From Chryseobacterium sp. MYb264 (GTDB lineage: Bacteria > Bacteroidota > Bacteroidia > Flavobacteriales > Weeksellaceae), in contig NZ_CP142422.1 in assembly GCF_035974275.1 (NCBI RefSeq), forward strand, positions 3,782,001-3,846,000: 64,000 bases of DNA. Reading direction: 5' to 3'. The position numbers and the translations under genes were made by a program. The notes below the pieces were generated by a model. That model was not told where the DNA came from, made no database searches, and saw only the letters and a program-made list of their open reading frames with translations. Positions 16,608 through 25,692 of the stretch are shown here, piece after piece (position 1 is the first letter of the stretch; every line of letters begins with the position of its first letter).

Positions 16608-17977
16608 TTTTGTGAACTAAATTTTATTCTGAGAATACTTCCTTTTTCCGGTTCAGATTGCAACGAAAGTTTGCCTTGATGCATCTCGATAATTCTCTTG
16701 ACAATTGATAAACCGATGCCGTTTCCTTTTTCGTAGTTTTTATTACTTCCGCGATAGAAAAGATCAAATATTTTTGCTTGATCTTCTTCCGAAATCCCAA
16801 TTCCGTGGTCGATAAAGCGGATTTCCAGATTTTTATTCTGAACTTCAATTTCTACCGAACAATATTTATCTGAAGAATATTTGCAGGCATTTTCCATTAA
16901 ATTTAAAAATGCAATCTGCAATAAATAAGGGTTTCCGTGAAAATCATAATTGCTCTCATCTTCATCTGCCCAGCTGTCCATATAATTGATTCCGATTCTA
17001 TAATTCGAATTTTTCTGCAATAAAGCCACTTTTGCATCTGCCAGAATTTCATCCAAACGAAGATCTACAAAACTGATCTGCGAAACATCATAGCTCGCCC
17101 TCGCAAAATCTAGCAAAGCCGAGGAAAGTTGTGACGCATGAGTCGCATCCTGTAAAGCATTATCAATTGAGATTTTATAATCGTCTAAGGTTACATTCAG
17201 TTCTTTAGCCAACTCAAGCTCAGCGATTAAGGTTGAAAGTGGTGTTCGAAATTCATGCGAAATCGTCGTCACAAATTGTTTATGATTATTAAATGATTTT
17301 TCTAAACGATTGAAGGTTGAATTAAAAGTTTCGGTGAGCTCATAAATTTCATCTTTAGCTTTTGGAACTACTAATCTTTTGTTGAGGTTGTGTTCCGAAA
17401 TATCCCGAATCTGCAGAATAATATCCTTTAATGGCTTCAAAGTATAATATGAAAAAAGAAAACCAATAATAAAGATAATGATGATGGAAACAGTGTAAAC
17501 AATGATAATGTCTTTCTTAAATTCTTCGATATGGGCTTTCCCTGTTACATCAATGGCACTTCCGATAATGTAAAAATTTTCGTTGTTGAATTCATATTTA
17601 AAGGCCATATACTGGCGGTCATGACGTTGCCATGTGATTCTGTTTTTTTTGGTTTTTATTAGTTGATTTAAATAATCCTGATTTTTTGAAGAGGGCTCAA
17701 TATCGGTAAATATCAATTCTTTTTTGCTGTCGTAAACGCTGATGTCTGCTTCATTCAGTAGCTTTTTATTACGCTCATGAAGTTCACGGATTTTAGAATC
17801 ACTGATATTCGCATCAAATATAAATTCCGATCGCCATGTGATTTTATAACCCAGACGATCATTGAATTCATCTTCCCGATTTTTTTCTGATACAAAATAC
17901 AGCACATACGCAAACACAAACAGAATTCCTGCGGTAAGAATGGCGTAATTGAGGGCGGTTCTGGTGGCTATTTTCAT
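16592..17977 (-). CDS. Sensor histidine kinase
   Basis: 461 residues. Two transmembrane helices (about 9-31 and 158-180) flank a ~125-residue periplasmic sensor region. A HAMP domain follows at about 180-235. The dimerisation domain has the phosphorylated His in TISHEFRTPLS. The ATPase domain has the N box NLMENACKYS, DHGIGIS and GNGIGLSIV. It overlaps the upstream response-regulator gene by four bases (ATGA type). The stimulus is unknown. The divergent porin-Dabb-cupin operon is the closest candidate target of the pair. Confidence 0.93.
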   Translation of the reverse strand: MKIATRTALNYAILTAGILFVFAYVLYFVSEKNREDEFNDRLGYKITWRSEFIFDANISDSKIRELHERNKKLLNEADISVYDSKKELIFTDIEPSSKNQDYLNQLIKTKKNRITWQRHDRQYMAFKYEFNNENFYIIGSAIDVTGKAHIEEFKKDIIIVYTVSIIIIFIIGFLFSYYTLKPLKDIILQIRDISEHNLNKRLVVPKAKDEIYELTETFNSTFNRLEKSFNNHKQFVTTISHEFRTPLSTLIAELELAKELNVTLDDYKISIDNALQDATHASQLSSALLDFARASYDVSQISFVDLRLDEILADAKVALLQKNSNYRIGINYMDSWADEDESNYDFHGNPYLLQIAFLNLMENACKYSSDKYCSVEIEVQNKNLEIRFIDHGIGISEEDQAKIFDLFYRGSNKNYEKGNGIGLSIVKRIIEMHQGKLSLQSEPEKGSILRIKFSSQNKKAV

Positions 17978-18663
17978 TGTTTGTGTTTAAAAATGAATCC
18001 CATTCCGGGTTTGGTGTGAATCAGCTTTTCTTCAAAATCTTTATCGATTTTTTTACGCAGATAAGCGATGTAAACATCAATATAATTTGTTCCCGTATCA
18101 AAATGGTTTCCCCAGACATTTTCAGCAATTTCCTCACGGCTCAATACCCGCTCGGCGTTATTCATCAGAAAAACCAGGAGCTTAAATTCCTTTGGCGTAA
18201 GATTAATCTCTATTCCCTCTCTGAAAACACGATTGGTGTTTTTATTTACGGTAAGGTTTTGATATTCAATGATGTTTGAATGCTCATTTTTCTTTGGCGA
18301 AGATGATTTTCTTAATAAAACAGCTTTTATTCTGGCATATAATTCTCTGATTTCAAAAGGTTTTACCATATAATCATCAGCTCCCGCATCAAAACCCTCA
18401 ATTTTTTCATCAATCGTTCCCAAAGCGGTCAGCATAATGATCGGCAGTTCGGGATTTTTTTGCTTGATGAGTCTGCTGAGCTCAATACCATTCATATTCG
18501 GGAGCATAATATCGGTGATCACAAGATCGAAAACGATTTTGTCTACCATCACCAATGCATCTTCAGCATCTTCAGAAATGTAAATTTGATAACCCTGACT
18601 TTCCAATCCTCTTTTTAAAAGACTTGAAACGCGGATATTATCTTCAATGATTAAAACTTTCAT
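17974..18663 (-). CDS. Response regulator, OmpR/PhoB family
   Basis: 229 residues. The receiver domain (1-120) has the acidic pair ED at residues 7-8, the phospho-acceptor Asp51 in VITDIMLP, Thr in MLTALG and Lys in MVKPFE. The winged-helix DNA-binding domain (about 130-227) has LTPKEFKLLVFL and YIDVYIAYLRKKID. It is co-transcribed with the kinase (four-base overlap) and controls transcription when phosphorylated. Confidence 0.94.
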   Translation of the reverse strand: MKVLIIEDNIRVSSLLKRGLESQGYQIYISEDAEDALVMVDKIVFDLVITDIMLPNMNGIELSRLIKQKNPELPIIMLTALGTIDEKIEGFDAGADDYMVKPFEIRELYARIKAVLLRKSSSPKKNEHSNIIEYQNLTVNKNTNRVFREGIEINLTPKEFKLLVFLMNNAERVLSREEIAENVWGNHFDTGTNYIDVYIAYLRKKIDKDFEEKLIHTKPGMGFIFKHKQ

Positions 18664-18751
18664 GCAGAAATAGTTTAGAACAAATGGTAAGTTGATGATT
18701 AAAAATTAAATAGCCAAAGGTTTGATTTTCAGCTGCTCTTTAAATTCTATA

Positions 18752-18759
18752 CAAAGGTA
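18752..18759 (-). promoter_or_regulatory. -7 box (TACCTTTG) of the two-component operon
   Basis: An exact TAnnTTTG on the minus strand, 88 bp before the response-regulator ATG at 18663. Confidence 0.45.
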
Positions 18760-18858
18760 TCTCATATTTTCCTTTTATAGATAGTGCTGTGGTGGTTTAT
18801 AATAAATTTCTAAAGATTTTCTAATAGTTTTCTAACGACCTTCCCCCTTTTTGGAGCC

Positions 18859-18866
18859 TAATTTTG
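18859..18866 (+). promoter_or_regulatory. -7 box (TAATTTTG) of the porin operon
   Basis: An exact TAnnTTTG, 44 bp before the porin ATG at 18911 and downstream of a longer possible start at 18851, which it therefore disfavours. Confidence 0.5.
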
Positions 18867-18910
18867 TACCGTTGAAATCAACAATAAGGAGTAAGAATAA
18901 AGAAAATAGT

Positions 18911-20239
18911 ATGAATAAAAAATCTTTTAAAATCGGGATCATTTTAGTTTCATTGATGAGTGTTTACACAAAAGTAGAAGCGCAAAAAAAGAACGATTTT
19001 AACAATCCGGGGCTTACGCATTATTTTAATGATGAACATTCTCGTTATATTTCTTTAAGTGGATATGCGGAACTTTGGGCGAGATACACGCAGCTGAATC
19101 CGGGAAGTATGATTAATAATCAGGCGGAATCTAGTGCTTCAGACCTTTCATTGAGAAGAGTAAGAGTAAAAATGACCTACAAACCAACAGAAAAGTTAAT
19201 GTTTGTATTGCAGGGAGGAACAACGAATGTGAACGTAAACGCAAAAGGTAGCAATTATTTTGATTTGCTGGATGCTTACGCAGAATATTCATTCAGTGAT
19301 AAAATTGCTTTCGGGGCGGGGCGTTCTACCTGGAGAGGATTATCAAGATTTACCACAGGACCTTTGAATACGTTGTTATATGATCTACCTGCGTATGCTA
19401 CGTCCAACGCAGGAGCGACAGATTATACGGTGAGAGAATTGGGAGCTTATGTAAAAGGTCAGTTAGGAAGATTCGATTATCGTTTGGTGGTGGCAGATCC
19501 TTACACAATGGCGACCGCCGATCCTAAATTAAATGTGGCTACTTTCAGTAAAAATGCACCTCATAAAGACTTCTCAGGATATTTCAGATATGCGTTTTTA
19601 GATAAAGAAAATATTTCAAGCCCTTTTAACTCCGGAACATATGTCGGGAAAAAGAATGTATTGAGTTTGGGAGCTGGTTTTGATTATATTCATGATGCGA
19701 TGTGGCACCTGGATGCAGATAAAAATACTGTGAATGATGATATGAAAAACTTCGCGGTGGATTTATTTTATGATGCTCCATTAAACAAAGAAAAAGGAAC
19801 TTCAATAAGTGCTTACGGAATGGCAATGCACAACGATTACGGTCCGAATTATGTTCGATATGTGGGAACCAACAATCCTGCAACTTCAGTGGATGTTACT
19901 CAGGCAAGTCTGAATGGTGCCGGAAATGCTATGCCGGTGATTGGAACGGGAAATACCTATTATGTTCAGTTGGGAGGTACCTTACCTTATCTTAATAAAG
20001 AGAAAAAGAACCTTCAGCTTCAGCCTGCAGTAAGTATGCAGCTATCTGATTTGAAGGGTCTTCATGATAATGCGATTATTTACGATGCCGGAATATCATT
20101 GCTGATGAACGGGATGTCTTCAAGATTATCTTTCGATGCCCAAAACAGACCTGTTTATACGGCCGATGCCTCTAATAATGCCATGGTTTCAGACAGAAAA
20201 TGGCAGTTTGTTTTAAAATACAGAATAGATTTTAACTAA
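18911..20239 (+). CDS. Outer-membrane porin-like beta-barrel
   Basis: 442 residues from ATG at 18911, directly at the signal peptide (MNKKSFKIGIILVSLMSVYT, cleaved near KVEAQ). The mature chain is built of alternating aromatic/Gly strands: ISLSGYAELWARYTQL, RRVRVKMTYKP, FGAGRSTWRGLSRF. It ends in an aromatic strand (KWQFVLKYRIDFN), typical of porins. It resembles phosphate-selective-type (O/P) porins in size and layout, but the solute is unknown. It is first of three genes with 12- and 21-bp gaps, opposite the two-component system. Confidence 0.75.
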   Translation: MNKKSFKIGIILVSLMSVYTKVEAQKKNDFNNPGLTHYFNDEHSRYISLSGYAELWARYTQLNPGSMINNQAESSASDLSLRRVRVKMTYKPTEKLMFVLQGGTTNVNVNAKGSNYFDLLDAYAEYSFSDKIAFGAGRSTWRGLSRFTTGPLNTLLYDLPAYATSNAGATDYTVRELGAYVKGQLGRFDYRLVVADPYTMATADPKLNVATFSKNAPHKDFSGYFRYAFLDKENISSPFNSGTYVGKKNVLSLGAGFDYIHDAMWHLDADKNTVNDDMKNFAVDLFYDAPLNKEKGTSISAYGMAMHNDYGPNYVRYVGTNNPATSVDVTQASLNGAGNAMPVIGTGNTYYVQLGGTLPYLNKEKKNLQLQPAVSMQLSDLKGLHDNAIIYDAGISLLMNGMSSRLSFDAQNRPVYTADASNNAMVSDRKWQFVLKYRIDFN

Positions 20240-20251
20240 AAATAATTTACA

Positions 20252-20671
20252 ATGGAAAGAAGAAAATTTTTATTCCGATCAGTGCAGGCTTCGGCATTGC
20301 TGCTGATCTCAGGAAGCGTATTTGGATCTGCTTTACCGATGTTTAACCCTATAAAAAAGAAAAAAGTGTACTTTCATTATTTGTTGTTCTGGCTTCGAAA
20401 AGATCTTTCTGAAGCCGAAGTAAAAGAGTTTGAAAACTTTTTCGAAGGTTTGAAAAAATTGCCTTATCAAAAAAATCTTCGCTACGGAAAACCTGCGAAT
20501 TCATCACCGAGAGCAGTTCTGGACAATACGTTCACGTACAATGCTTCTATGGAATTCGATACTTTGGAAGAACTGGAAGCCTATGGTCAGCTTCCGGAGC
20601 ATTTAGCTTTAGTTCAAAAATATAAACCATTTTTCGAAAAAATGATGGTTCACGATACTGTTTACAATTAA
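20252..20671 (+). CDS. Exported Dabb-domain (stress responsive A/B barrel) protein
   Basis: 139 residues. The N-terminus has a twin-arginine-like motif, MERRKFLFRS, then a hydrophobic stretch to about residue 28, suggesting Tat export of a folded protein. The rest follows the Dabb alpha/beta barrel: VYFHYLLFWLR, LSEAEVKEFENFFEGLKKL, FTYNASMEFDTLEELEAY, and a final HDTVYN. Dabb proteins are small dimeric barrels with varied or unknown roles. An exported form lying between a porin and a cupin is unusual and suggests a shared periplasmic substrate. Confidence 0.75.
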   Translation: MERRKFLFRSVQASALLLISGSVFGSALPMFNPIKKKKVYFHYLLFWLRKDLSEAEVKEFENFFEGLKKLPYQKNLRYGKPANSSPRAVLDNTFTYNASMEFDTLEELEAYGQLPEHLALVQKYKPFFEKMMVHDTVYN

Positions 20672-20692
20672 AATAAAAAATTTAAATTTATA

Positions 20693-21166
20693 ATGAAAAA
20701 TTTCATTAAAGGCTTCAGCCTTGTATTAGCATTAAGCACTGTAGGATTTATGAACGGACAACATAAAGATCATAAGAAGATAAGCGTAAAAGCGGAAGAA
20801 TCTACCGAATTTATTCCGGCGGTACGATTAATCAATAATCCCGATGGGTCATGTGCTTTCGAAAAAGGGAAGATCCCGACTTTAAAGCATATGAATACCA
20901 CGACATTCTGGATGAGCAATAAAACTGAAGAATGGGAAAAGAATGCTCACCCGGCGCCGAGAAGGCAGTATGTGATTACGATTAAAGGAAATATTAAATT
21001 TAAAGTAACCGATGGTTCTACGTTTATGATTAAACCAGGAACTGTTCTTTTGGCTGAAGATCTTAAAGGAAAGGGACACAGCTGGGATATGGTGAAAAGC
21101 AAAGAATGGGAAAGATTATATATTCCGATTGCTGATGATGCCGATGATTTCTTTATCGCTGATTAA
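20693..21166 (+). CDS. Secreted cupin-domain protein
   Basis: 157 residues with a signal peptide (residues 1-22, ending FMNGQ). The rest looks like a single cupin: PAPRRQYVITIKGNIKFKV with a His just before (AHPAP), then GTVLLAEDLKGKGHSW with a second His. The usual metal-binding set looks incomplete, so activity is uncertain. It is last in the porin-Dabb-cupin operon and is followed by a strong terminator. Confidence 0.7.
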   Translation: MKNFIKGFSLVLALSTVGFMNGQHKDHKKISVKAEESTEFIPAVRLINNPDGSCAFEKGKIPTLKHMNTTTFWMSNKTEEWEKNAHPAPRRQYVITIKGNIKFKVTDGSTFMIKPGTVLLAEDLKGKGHSWDMVKSKEWERLYIPIADDADDFFIAD

Positions 21167-21221
21167 AATTCATTTTTGAGCACAATCATTTTAAGTGTTT
21201 TATATAAATTTCGTACAAGGG

Positions 21222-21251
21222 AAAAGCAGTCGATTTTGACTGCTTTTTTTA
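21222..21251. terminator. Terminator between cupin and TlpA-like genes
   Basis: AAAAGCAGTC-GATTTT-GACTGCTTTTTTT is a perfect 10-bp stem with a T run. Its core GCAGTC...GACTGC is the same as that of the terminator at 16579-16607. It ends the porin operon and may act in reverse for the converging gene. Confidence 0.8.
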
Positions 21252-21264
21252 TGTTTGGACAAGT

Positions 21265-22377
21265 TTATTTTACATATTCGGTTATTTTATTTCTGACTTC
21301 CGAAAGATCTCCCATGATTCTTGCTAGAATTTTTCCGTTTTCGTCAATTAAAAGATGCATAGGATATCCTGAGACATTTAGCTTTTTCTGAAAATCTTTA
21401 TTTGTATCAAAAAAATTGAGCCATGTAGCATTATTTTTCTGAAGAATTGTTTGGGCTAATTTTATTCTTTCAGGCTTTTGTTCATCCGTAACCGTGATGA
21501 ATTGCACTCCTTTATCTTTAAATTCATGATAAAGATTCACTATTTCAGGCATTCCTTTTACGCAAGGCGCGCAGGAAGTTGCCCAATAATCAATAAAAGT
21601 GAGCTTATGATTTTTAAAATCTTCAGCCGTTAATTTATTACTCTTATCAAAATAAATGTCTGGGATATTATTTCCCGTTAATGTTTTTTGTTCGGTTAAA
21701 AGTTTGTTTACCAGTTTTTTGTATAAAGTGTTTTTTTTGATAGAAGGTGAAAAGAATTTCATATTCTCTAAATAAATTGAATGAAAATTGTACAATCTAT
21801 AATCATTTACAATTTCCCACAAGGCAGCATAAGAATCCGGATTTTTTTTGATGTATTGAACTAAAAGTTTCTGCTTTTCATCAAAATTGGTCAAACTATC
21901 TATTTTTTGAGGATCTGTAGATTTGATGTAAACCGTGCTTAAAGCTTTCTGTAAATTTTTAAAATCACGGTTGGTGGGTGAATCGATATTGATTTCTGTT
22001 TGATTGTTGAAAGTAGGTAATTCAATCCTGTGTTTTCCTTTTTCAATAAAGAAAGTTTTAGAAACAGAAAAAGATTTATTCTTCTTGTCAAGATAAGTAA
22101 ATGCTACTGGCTGAGGATATTCAGTAAAGCCTTTGATGAGGTTTTCTTTCTTGATTCTTATAGTGTATAAAGAATGATCTGTCGGGAAAACAGTAATATT
22201 TTTATCAGATTGTACGGTAAAAGTATAGAGATCGCCCCAACCTCTTCTCGTGGATGCTGCTCCTAAAATCAGGCTGTCATTTTCATAAGAATCTGCATTA
22301 AGATTAATCTCAAAGTTATTTTGTGAGAATATGCAATTTGAAATAAGAATTAGTAAAATGTAAAAAAATTTTCTCAT
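21265..22377 (-). CDS. TlpA-like thioredoxin-domain protein, exported
   Basis: 370 residues with a signal peptide (1-18, ending IFSQ). The N-terminal ~220 residues are an uncharacterised domain often found before TlpA domains in Bacteroidetes. The C-terminal thioredoxin fold has the redox pair in ATSCAPCVKGMPE and cis-Pro in VSGYPMHLLID. It probably reduces disulfides or haem-ligating cysteines in the periplasm. The gene stands alone and converges on the porin operon. Confidence 0.85.
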   Translation of the reverse strand: MRKFFYILLILISNCIFSQNNFEINLNADSYENDSLILGAASTRRGWGDLYTFTVQSDKNITVFPTDHSLYTIRIKKENLIKGFTEYPQPVAFTYLDKKNKSFSVSKTFFIEKGKHRIELPTFNNQTEINIDSPTNRDFKNLQKALSTVYIKSTDPQKIDSLTNFDEKQKLLVQYIKKNPDSYAALWEIVNDYRLYNFHSIYLENMKFFSPSIKKNTLYKKLVNKLLTEQKTLTGNNIPDIYFDKSNKLTAEDFKNHKLTFIDYWATSCAPCVKGMPEIVNLYHEFKDKGVQFITVTDEQKPERIKLAQTILQKNNATWLNFFDTNKDFQKKLNVSGYPMHLLIDENGKILARIMGDLSEVRNKITEYVK

Positions 22378-22472
22378 CGATCTGTTTTCAGGGTTTATGC
22401 TAACTTACAAAATTTTCTTTATTTATGATGAGGTGATTATTGGCTTTACTGCATCTTGAAAATGAGTATAAT

Positions 22473-22643
22473 CTTTTTAGACGCAAAGATTTAATTAACA
22501 TTGATATTATGCAAGTAAGCAAAGAGTAATCAACAAGTTGATTTGACGAAGCGATATTTTCACGCTTCGCGAAGCAAATTTCATTTGCCTTTGCCCTCTA
22601 AAAATATACAATGCGATAAGTTAATCTTTGCGTTTAAAAAAAC
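22473..22643. repeat. Structured intergenic repeat with inverted ends
   Basis: The ends are inverted copies: AGACGCAAAGATTTAATTAAC (22479-22499) and GTTAATCTTTGCGTTTAAA (22620-22638). Inside are a perfect 12-bp palindrome GCTTCGCGAAGC (22564-22575) and the hairpin GCAAATTTCATTTGC just after it. No gene is present. The ACGCAAAGATT end recurs in altered form near 61975-62035. It looks like a MITE- or REP-type element. Confidence 0.5.
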
Positions 22644-22660
22644 GAATAAAAATCCGATAA

Positions 22661-23704
22661 TTACGTTGTTTCAATATCCACAATTTTCCTCCCGTTTTCA
22701 CCCAAATAATGAACAAGCAATTTTTCGTAAACTTTGTACCCTTCATCCGCATTGGTGAAAATTAGAATTCCCTGTTTGGTCTTCGGTAAAATGAAAGTAA
22801 TACACTGACTTCCCAAATCGGAACCACCATGAGATAGCGCAAATTCTCCATTTCCCAAATCATAGATTTCAAAACCCAATCCGAAATATTTGTTTTCCTT
22901 TGTTTTCACCTGTTTTTTGATCATTTCTGAATAAATCTTTGGACTTAGATTTCCGCCTTCCAAAATATTGACCAGAAATTTTCCGTAATCTTCTATCGTC
23001 GTGTGAAGGTCATCTGCAGCATTGGCAGTTGTATTTTTAATGATTTCGTAAGATTTTCCGTTTTTGTCATAGCCAATGGCAAATCTCTTTTCATCGGTAT
23101 TTTGCTCCCAAATATAATTCGTATCATTCATTTGTAGAGGTTGAAAAATCAATTCTTTAGCTAATTGATCCAAACTTTTTTTGAATTTTATTTCAAGAGC
23201 TTTTCTTAAATATTCCATTCCTTCACCGGAATATTGATATTTTGTTCCCGGTTCAAAATCGAAAGTCAGCTTTTTATTCTCTTTCATCCATCGCCAGTTG
23301 GGAAACCCTGTTTGATGGCTTAAAATAATTCTTGTGGTCAGTTTTTTTGCTCTTGGGTCATTGGCAATATCGGGATCAATCCAATAGTTGGAAATGGGTT
23401 CATCCAAATTCCATTTTCCGGCATTTACCAGCTGTAAAGCAACCATTGCTGTGATGGGTTTAGTAAGTGAAGCTACATTAAAAATCGTATTGTAAGGCGC
23501 TGAAATTCTCTCTTTAATTTCACCAAAGACTTTTACCTGTTTCAGTTGTCCGTCGTCAATAATTCCGAGTCCAAGCGTGCGGATATGATTTTCCTTTAAC
23601 CAATTTTCGATAGCAGGATCATTATCAAAAATTTCTGTTTGAGCTTTAATTTTAAAAGTGAAAAGGAAGAAGAATGGAAGGAAGAAATAAAATGTTTTTG
23701 TCAT
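22661..23704 (-). CDS. Secreted serine hydrolase, class C beta-lactamase/PBP family
   Basis: 347 residues from ATG at 23704, where the signal peptide begins (MTKTFYFFLPFFFLFTFKIK, cleaved at AQ); a start 18 bases upstream is possible. Motifs: the SxxK nucleophile in NVASLTKPITAM, the tyrosine motif in YQYSGEGMEY, and a C-terminal HGGSDLG in place of KTG. The family covers D-amino peptidases and esterases; the substrate is unknown. It is distinct from the anchored relative at 5418-6557, because this one is cleaved rather than anchored. Confidence 0.87.
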   Translation of the reverse strand: MTKTFYFFLPFFFLFTFKIKAQTEIFDNDPAIENWLKENHIRTLGLGIIDDGQLKQVKVFGEIKERISAPYNTIFNVASLTKPITAMVALQLVNAGKWNLDEPISNYWIDPDIANDPRAKKLTTRIILSHQTGFPNWRWMKENKKLTFDFEPGTKYQYSGEGMEYLRKALEIKFKKSLDQLAKELIFQPLQMNDTNYIWEQNTDEKRFAIGYDKNGKSYEIIKNTTANAADDLHTTIEDYGKFLVNILEGGNLSPKIYSEMIKKQVKTKENKYFGLGFEIYDLGNGEFALSHGGSDLGSQCITFILPKTKQGILIFTNADEGYKVYEKLLVHYLGENGRKIVDIETT

Positions 23705-23790
23705 TGTTTTAATTTTCGACAAAGGTTGAATTTCTTGTTTTTAATTCAAAAAAATGAACCCGACAAAAACCCGACAATCACAAATTGTAA

Positions 23791-24369
23791 TTATATCATG
23801 TTGAAATTCAGTTTGTAATAAAGATTTTGTTTTCTGTCGATTTCAACAGTATTTCTGATGATGATGAACAGATTAGACATAAAAATAAGGATCAAGATGC
23901 CCAAAGTATAGTTGCCTCTGAGCTTTAAAAAGATCCAGAGCATGAAAATAACCGGTGCAAAAATCGTCCAGATGATTTGAAGTGTAATGATTTGTTTGGA
24001 TAAATTATTTTTCTGTTTTAGCTTAAACATTAAAATAATCGGAACGAGAATATTTAAAGGTGGAAATAAAATGCAGGGAATAGAGGAAAGATTGATGATC
24101 TTAATAAAAGAATAATTGATGATCACTTCCTCTGCCTTTTCTTCGGTGAGCTGTTTTTCTGTCGGTTGTTCTTGAATCACTTCCTTAGGAATATTCTGAA
24201 GTATACTTTCTTCAATTCCTAATGTCTGGGATAAGGTACGGAGTGTATATCCTTTCGGAATGGTTCCGGCTTCTATCCGCTGAATTGTCCTCACAGAAAT
24301 ACCAGAGCTCTCCGCCAACTCTTCCTGAGTCAGGTTTTTAAGCTCTCGTATTTCTTTTAGTTTGGACAT
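23791..24369 (-). CDS. XRE-family HTH regulator with membrane-spanning tail
   Basis: 192 residues from ATG at 24369; a longer frame to 24426 runs into the fabF end and is unlikely. The helix-turn-helix at about residues 5-60 reads LTQEELAESSGISVRTIQRIEAG. A charged linker follows, then three or four hydrophobic helices (about 100-180), so it is a membrane-bound transcription regulator. Such proteins can link envelope or lipid state to gene control. The start lies 25 bp after the fabF stop in the same direction. Confidence 0.85.
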   Translation of the reverse strand: MSKLKEIRELKNLTQEELAESSGISVRTIQRIEAGTIPKGYTLRTLSQTLGIEESILQNIPKEVIQEQPTEKQLTEEKAEEVIINYSFIKIINLSSIPCILFPPLNILVPIILMFKLKQKNNLSKQIITLQIIWTIFAPVIFMLWIFLKLRGNYTLGILILIFMSNLFIIIRNTVEIDRKQNLYYKLNFNMI

Positions 24370-24394
24370 GTCTGATTTTGCTAAAAAGATAAAA

Positions 24395-25636
24395 TTAAGA
24401 AAACTTCTTGAAAACCAAAGTTGCATTGTGACCTCCGAAACCGAAAGCGTTGCTTAATGCAAAATTGATGTTTTTTTCTTTAGCTTCTCCAAAAACGATG
24501 TTTACATCTTTCGGAATATTTTCATCAATAGAATGGAGATTGATCGTTGGCGGAATAATTCCCTTTTCAATCGCCTTGATCGAAAGAATAGCTTCTGCTG
24601 CACCTGCTGCACCCAATAAGTGGCCCGTCATGGATTTGGTTGCACTTAGATCAAGGTTTTTACTTCCGTTGAATAATTTACTGATTCCTTTTAATTCAAT
24701 CAAATCTCCCAATGGAGTAGAGGTTGCATGAGGATTCAGATAATCGATATCTTCAATATTAGCACCCGCTTCTTGCATGGCAAGCTGCATTGCTTTTATT
24801 GCGCCCACACCGTCAGGATGAGGTGCTGTCATGTGATGAGCATCGGCAGTCATTGCTGCTCCGCCAAGTTCAGCGTAGATTTTTGCGCCTCTTGCTTTAG
24901 CGTGCTCATATTCTTCCAAAATCAAAGCTCCGGCACCTTCTCCCATTACAAAACCGTCTCTTTCGGCATCGTAAGGGCGGCTGGCAGTGGCAAAATCATC
25001 ATTTCTTGTTGACATCGCTTTCATACTCGAGAAACCACCAATGGAAGCTTCTGTAATTGCCGCTTCCGAACCCCCGCTGATAATCACTTTTGCTTTTCCT
25101 AAACGGATATAATTGAAAGCATCCATCAAAGCCGTGTTTCCTGTAGCACAAGCAGAAATCGTAGTATAATTAATTCCTCGAAGACCGAATTTCATAGAGA
25201 TCATTCCTGAAGCCATGTTCGCAATAAATTTAGGAACGAAAAACGGATTGAAACGTGGAGTTCCGTCTCCTTTTGCAAAGTCATTCACTTCATTTTCGAA
25301 AGTAATCATTCCGCCCTGTCCGGTTCCCCAGATAACGCCGGTGTCGAAAGGATCCATACTTTCCAGTTCAAGCCCGGAATCTTTCAATGCTTCTGTCGCA
25401 GAATACATTGCATATTGTGAAAAAAGATCACTTCTTTTGATTTCGTTGTGTGTTAAATAAACTTTTGGATCAAAATTTTTAACCTCACAAGCAAAATGTA
25501 CTTTAAATTTTTCTGTATCAAAATGGGTGATTTTATTCGCTCCACTTACTCCGTTGATACTGTTTTGCCAGAATTCTTCGACATTATTTCCCAAAGGCGT
25601 CACTGCGCCTAATCCTGTAATGACAACTCTTTTCAT
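24395..25636 (-). CDS. fabF: Beta-ketoacyl-ACP synthase II
   Basis: 413 residues. It elongates acyl-ACP with malonyl-ACP in fatty acid synthesis. The catalytic Cys is in TISACATGN, the two His are in NPHATSTPLGD and SMTGHLLGAAGA, and the C-terminal NAFGFGGHNATLVF is typical of FabF. The N-terminus VVITGLGAVTPLGNN is standard. An acpP gene usually precedes fabF, but here a thioesterase gene lies 56 bp upstream. Confidence 0.95.
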   Translation of the reverse strand: MKRVVITGLGAVTPLGNNVEEFWQNSINGVSGANKITHFDTEKFKVHFACEVKNFDPKVYLTHNEIKRSDLFSQYAMYSATEALKDSGLELESMDPFDTGVIWGTGQGGMITFENEVNDFAKGDGTPRFNPFFVPKFIANMASGMISMKFGLRGINYTTISACATGNTALMDAFNYIRLGKAKVIISGGSEAAITEASIGGFSSMKAMSTRNDDFATASRPYDAERDGFVMGEGAGALILEEYEHAKARGAKIYAELGGAAMTADAHHMTAPHPDGVGAIKAMQLAMQEAGANIEDIDYLNPHATSTPLGDLIELKGISKLFNGSKNLDLSATKSMTGHLLGAAGAAEAILSIKAIEKGIIPPTINLHSIDENIPKDVNIVFGEAKEKNINFALSNAFGFGGHNATLVFKKFS

Positions 25637-25692
25637 ATATAGATGTTTATCTTTTTAAAGATCATAAATAATCACCATTTTAAAATGTGATT

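Noticed and set aside
21176..21391. Plus-strand frame of 71 codons after the cupin gene
   Set aside because: It runs through the terminator and antisense to the TlpA-like gene.
22543..22758. Plus-strand frame of 71 codons
   Set aside because: It covers the structured repeat and the 3' end of the serine hydrolase in antisense.
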